From Ruminococcus hominis (lineage in GTDB: Bacteria; Bacillota; Clostridia; Lachnospirales; Lachnospiraceae): a stretch of 64,000 nucleotides of DNA. How positions within the stretch are numbered: position 1 is the stretch's first letter; each line of letters starts with the position of its first letter. A program made the translations under genes and the position numbers. Below the pieces are notes generated by a model. It saw only the letters and a list, made by a program, of their open reading frames with translations. It was not told the DNA's origin and ran no database searches. Location: NCBI RefSeq assembly GCF_014287355.1, contig NZ_JACOPE010000001.1:2542001-2606000 (forward strand), written 5' to 3'. Positions 60,531-64,000 of this stretch are shown piece by piece.

Positions 60531-62936
60531 CTATTCGCCTGTTACTTGAATCTCCACTGCAACGGATTCCAGACCATCGCTGCTTGCTGTCACTTTGATA
60601 GTTCCACTTTTTTCTGTACTCTGTACCACTGCCAATACTCTTCCATGATAAGAAGTGTAAGCACCTTCATGGAAATATTCTTCCGTCTCCGGATTTCCAC
60701 TTCCAACTGCGAGAAGCTTTCCTTCACCCTCTACCGTCACATTTATCTTCTTCTCTGTTGTCATTTTTAATATTCCATCTTTATCAATGAGATGAATTGG
60801 AATATAGACAATATCTTCTCCATCCGCTTTGATTTTCGTCTTTTCCGGAAGAATCTGAAGTTTTGTGTCATTGCCTGCAGTTGCCAGGGTTTCTCTTGCA
60901 AGTTCGTTTCCGTCACGGTCAAAACTAATCGCCTCGAGCACTCCAGGCTCATAAGCTGTCTTGAACATGCAGCGACATGATGTTAATGTCTCCTTACCGA
61001 CCAGTTCACCATTTTTGTATAATTCTACTGCTTCACCAACACTATAGATTTCAATCTCAGCTTCTTTTCCTTCCTGTCCCGGCCAGTTCCAACAATGAAT
61101 GCTGTCTGTTAGTCTCCAGCGTCCCAGTGTATACTCTTCACCACTATGATTAACAGGTCGAACACCGATATATGGTTTCTGATATGCTCCCCACAACACA
61201 GCTGAATAGTATGCCTGACTTTCCGGGAATCCTGTCAAATCCACCGATCCACATCCTGCTGACAGACATGGATATTCTTTCGAAAACGGTGCCTGTGTTG
61301 TTCCATAAACAGGAACTCCCACGCCAGCTTCTCCCAGATAATCCCATGCAGTCCACATAAAATCACCAATTACATAATCATGCGCCATGACCATATCCCA
61401 GTTGCTGTCCATTCTGCTCGGAAATGTTTCAGAACTGAGAATTACTCTCTCAGGTGCAAGTTTATGGGTTCCTTCGTACAGATTCTGTCCGTAATTATAT
61501 CCGACTATATCCACATGACTGATGCACTCGCCAATCAATGCTTCTAAGCTTTCCGGTGTAATGGATGCCATAATTTTAGGAAGCAATGTAATAATGTCAT
61601 TGACTTCTGCACTTCCTGCCATTTTCTCTTTTTTTACTTCTGTTTCTCCTTTGGCTGCTCGTTCTTTTGCAGCTTTTTCTTCAGCAGCTTTCTTCTCCGC
61701 CTGCTTTGCCGCGAGAACTGACAGCATGCTATTGATTGCAATAGTGATCGGACGTGTCTGATCCATCGCATGAAATGCATTACTTAACATCTTTGAAATG
61801 GTTGCTCCAAATGGTAATCCGGTATCTGTGATTTCATTACCGATACAGTACATAATGACACATGGATGGTTGTAATCTTTGGATACCAGTGCCTTCACAT
61901 CTTGCTGCCACTCACTATCAAAATAGCATGCATAATCGTAGGTAGACTGTGGGATTTTCCACTGGTCAAAGCTTTCATCCAGAACATACATTCCAAGTTC
62001 ATCGCATGCATCCAGAAAGTTTTTGCCTGCAGGATTGTGCGAATAGCGGATTGCGTTGTAACCTAATTCTTTTAACTTTTTCACTCTGCGATATTCCGCT
62101 TCATCATATGCACATGCACCAAGAATACCGTGATCATGATGAACACAACCGCCACGCAGTTTTATTGTTTTACCGTTGACCTGCAATCCATCCTCTGCAC
62201 TCCATGCAAGATTTCGGATTCCGAATCGTTCTGTCGAACAGTCTATCATTTTTCCATCTTTCTCTAAGATTGTACGGATTGTATAGAGATTAGGCTCTTC
62301 TGCCGTCCACAGTTTTCCATTCGGGATTTCGATTCTAACTGTATCACCTCCTCCGGTTGCGACCACCTTGTCATTCTCTAAAATTTCATATCTGATGCAC
62401 ATATTTTCGGCATTCACTGTATTTGTCTTTACGTCAATCAAAGCTGGTGCAGTGCTGACTGTTGTCACTTGCACACCTTCTGGAAGAATATGGCTTTTTT
62501 CTCCACTCCAGAGATTGACACTGCGGTAGATTCCACTTCCTGAATACCAGCGCGAGTTCGGTGCTTTTGAATTGTCAACCACAACTTTCAATGTGTTTTT
62601 TTCTCCAATTTTCAACTGTTCTGTGATGTCTACATAGAAATTTGAGTACCCGTATACACGGCCACCTACCTCTGTATCATTCAGATATACTTTTGAATTC
62701 ATATATATGCCTTCAAATTCAATCATCACACATTTGTCACGATAACATTCCGCACCCATGATATTTTTCTGATAGAGATAAGTTCCACCAGGGAAAAATC
62801 CTCCTGCATTCCCATTTGGAGATGCAGCATCTCTCTTTTCCATAATCATCGCGTCATGCGGCAATGTAATCTTCTCCCACGCATCTGCACCTTCTTTTTG
62901 AAACATCCAGTCTCGATTGATTCTTTGCTTCAACAT
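60531..62936 (-). CDS. Glycoside hydrolase family 2 (beta-galactosidase/glucuronidase type)
   Basis: 801 residues with the GH2 order: sugar-binding, immunoglobulin-like and TIM-barrel domains plus C-terminal sandwich domains. The acid/base is E368 (YCIGNEITD) and the nucleophile E503 (LSSETFPS). No signal peptide. An Ala/Lys/Glu-rich helical insertion of about 35 residues (near 404-442) interrupts the barrel between them. Substrate could be beta-galactosides or related. ATG at 62936 has AAGGAGG upstream; the longer reading adds 9 residues. Confidence 0.93.
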   Translation of the reverse strand: MLKQRINRDWMFQKEGADAWEKITLPHDAMIMEKRDAASPNGNAGGFFPGGTYLYQKNIMGAECYRDKCVMIEFEGIYMNSKVYLNDTEVGGRVYGYSNFYVDITEQLKIGEKNTLKVVVDNSKAPNSRWYSGSGIYRSVNLWSGEKSHILPEGVQVTTVSTAPALIDVKTNTVNAENMCIRYEILENDKVVATGGGDTVRIEIPNGKLWTAEEPNLYTIRTILEKDGKMIDCSTERFGIRNLAWSAEDGLQVNGKTIKLRGGCVHHDHGILGACAYDEAEYRRVKKLKELGYNAIRYSHNPAGKNFLDACDELGMYVLDESFDQWKIPQSTYDYACYFDSEWQQDVKALVSKDYNHPCVIMYCIGNEITDTGLPFGATISKMLSNAFHAMDQTRPITIAINSMLSVLAAKQAEKKAAEEKAAKERAAKGETEVKKEKMAGSAEVNDIITLLPKIMASITPESLEALIGECISHVDIVGYNYGQNLYEGTHKLAPERVILSSETFPSRMDSNWDMVMAHDYVIGDFMWTAWDYLGEAGVGVPVYGTTQAPFSKEYPCLSAGCGSVDLTGFPESQAYYSAVLWGAYQKPYIGVRPVNHSGEEYTLGRWRLTDSIHCWNWPGQEGKEAEIEIYSVGEAVELYKNGELVGKETLTSCRCMFKTAYEPGVLEAISFDRDGNELARETLATAGNDTKLQILPEKTKIKADGEDIVYIPIHLIDKDGILKMTTEKKINVTVEGEGKLLAVGSGNPETEEYFHEGAYTSYHGRVLAVVQSTEKSGTIKVTASSDGLESVAVEIQVTGE

Positions 62937-63060
62937 CGTTCTACATCCTCCTTCACGTTGCACTTACATCTTTCCTTTATTTTACTTTTTTGTATCCTTG
63001 GGAACAATATCTCTGTTCGTCTTTGAAATATTCTTTTGTATCATATTTCGTGATTTCATA

Positions 63061-63089
63061 TTTCTTGTTCAGACGAAATATGTTATAAT
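63061..63089 (+). promoter_or_regulatory. Promoter of the AraC gene at 63116 with inverted repeat
   Basis: TTTCTT (63061-63066), 17 bases, TATAAT (63084-63089). CATATTTCGT (63042-63051) and ACGAAATATG (63073-63082) are perfect 10-base inverted copies; the second lies in the spacer, as expected for an operator. Confidence 0.7.
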
Positions 63090-63115
63090 ATCAGCAAAAG
63101 AAACCAAGGAGGTTC

Positions 63116-64000
63116 ATGATGTCTATATTCATCGATTCCACTGTCAAAAAAGGAAATCAAATGCTCGAAAATCTTGTCTCTTTTCGTGAAAACAAGGACT
63201 CATTCTCATTTCATCAGGAGGTGAATGTACCATTTATGATTACACTGATGTCAATTCATCCAGATGCTTTAGATACAAGTGCACTATCTGTATTTACACC
63301 GGAATCTCAGTTCAACATACCGCTTCACGGAATCAAGGGACGCAGCAAAAACAGCATGCATCAACACAACTCTTTTGAATTCACTTACGTCCTTAGAGGC
63401 AATATGTATCAGATTGTAGAAGGTAGACGATACCTCTACACGCCCGGCAGCTGTTGTCTGATGAACCGTGACACATTACATACAGAGGAGACGTCCACTG
63501 ATTTTATATGTATTTTTTTCTCTGTATCCTCCAATTTTATTAAGATGCTAACAAATTATGGGAATCCAATGCTATTTCCACAGGAACAACAGCGTTTCGA
63601 TAACTTGATTTTTCATTTTTTAGAACAGAATACGCAGGAGCAACATCGCAACACAAAAGATTTTATCGATTTTGTTCCACGCATTTCTGCAAAAGAACAG
63701 AAAATCCTTGTCCACGATATTTTTGAGCAGATGATTTCCACACTACTTTATCCTTATTATGGAGCAACGTATCATCTGCAGGATTTATTTTTTCAGTTGA
63801 TTGATATTCTATGTGACGAGCAGTACTATCAGGCAATCCATGTAACTGCAAAGAAGAATATGGAATCATTGCTCTTTGCACGTATTGAACTACTTCTGGA
63901 TGAATACCACGGTCGCATTAGCAACAGTGAACTTGCTCATCTTCTGAATTATGATGGCACTTATCTGGGTAAAATTGTAAAAAAACAGACCGGTCAGAGT
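63116..64000 (+). CDS. AraC-family regulator, partial
   Basis: 295 codons are present; the C-terminus lies beyond the right edge. The start is ATG at 63116 (ATGATG) after AAGGAGG. A cupin-like segment SMHQHNSFEFTYVLRG with RYLYTPGSC lies near residues 80-115, and the first helix-turn-helix begins ISNSELAHLLNYDGTYLGKIVKKQTG at the cut. It is divergent from the GH2 gene and probably regulates it or genes further right. Confidence 0.9.
   Translation, partial: MMSIFIDSTVKKGNQMLENLVSFRENKDSFSFHQEVNVPFMITLMSIHPDALDTSALSVFTPESQFNIPLHGIKGRSKNSMHQHNSFEFTYVLRGNMYQIVEGRRYLYTPGSCCLMNRDTLHTEETSTDFICIFFSVSSNFIKMLTNYGNPMLFPQEQQRFDNLIFHFLEQNTQEQHRNTKDFIDFVPRISAKEQKILVHDIFEQMISTLLYPYYGATYHLQDLFFQLIDILCDEQYYQAIHVTAKKNMESLLFARIELLLDEYHGRISNSELAHLLNYDGTYLGKIVKKQTGQS

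Overview
The window looks like a chromosomal segment of an anaerobic gut Firmicute, most likely Lachnospiraceae. The grounds are AT-rich DNA, strong AAGGAGG-type ribosome binding sites, YesM/YesN-type two-component genes, GPH-family sugar symporters, intracellular GH78 and GH2 enzymes, and a glycyl-radical microcompartment of the fucose/rhamnose (GRM5-like) kind. No rRNA, tRNA, CRISPR array, prophage or complete insertion sequence was seen.

Layout. 1-6151 (minus): end of a sugar ABC importer (ATPase cut by the window edge, permease), preceded by a sensor operon of response regulator, histidine kinase and membrane-anchored sugar-binding protein. 6341-10756: PTS operon (LicT/GlcT-type antiterminator, EIIA, EIICB) behind a promoter, RAT site and antiterminated terminator, divergent from nagA. 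11009-25165 (all minus): a bacterial microcompartment (BMC) locus. It encodes a B12-independent propanediol dehydratase and its activase, an encapsulated class II aldolase, a PduO-C-like protein, CoA-acylating aldehyde dehydrogenase, Zn-alcohol dehydrogenase, four single-domain shell proteins, PduL, a vertex protein, PduS, PduT, a DeoR regulator and an iron alcohol dehydrogenase. 25497-27057: a PHP phosphatase and an 829-bp non-coding island of palindromes and repeats. 27058-32424 (minus): rhaA, rhaB, an AraC regulator overlapping an orphan ParA ATPase, and a SpoT-like HD hydrolase. 32581-34071 (plus): an SDR and a detached PduB-like shell protein. 34182-39830 (minus): housekeeping and stress genes (hflX, TPR lipoprotein, metal P-type ATPase, small alarmone synthetase, membrane EIIC). 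40059-43275: an amber-interrupted P-loop kinase gene, gene debris, a structured element and a patatin-like lipase. 43383-62936: a rhamnoside and oligosaccharide degradation region with two GH78 rhamnosidases, a tannase-family esterase, two other esterases, three GPH symporters, GH43, GH2 and AraC regulators, the last cut by the right edge.

How it fits together (inference from families). Rhamnosides enter through GPH symporters and are de-esterified and cleaved in the cytoplasm. Rhamnose is isomerised and phosphorylated by RhaA and RhaB. The encapsulated aldolase splits rhamnulose-1-phosphate to DHAP and L-lactaldehyde, the latter is reduced to 1,2-propanediol, and the glycyl-radical enzyme dehydrates that to propionaldehyde inside the shell. 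PduP/PduL and the alcohol dehydrogenases then give propionyl-phosphate and propanol. A propionate kinase is not in the window.

Most worth a second look: a shell protein with a 72-residue lysine/alanine-rich, histone-H1-like tail whose gene keeps a full internal ribosome binding site and start, so it may make tailed and untailed subunits; the ParA ATPase embedded among the compartment genes; a small exported-protein gene with its signal peptide split across an A6 slippery sequence; a kinase gene interrupted by one in-frame TAG; and several unexplained palindromic non-coding elements.
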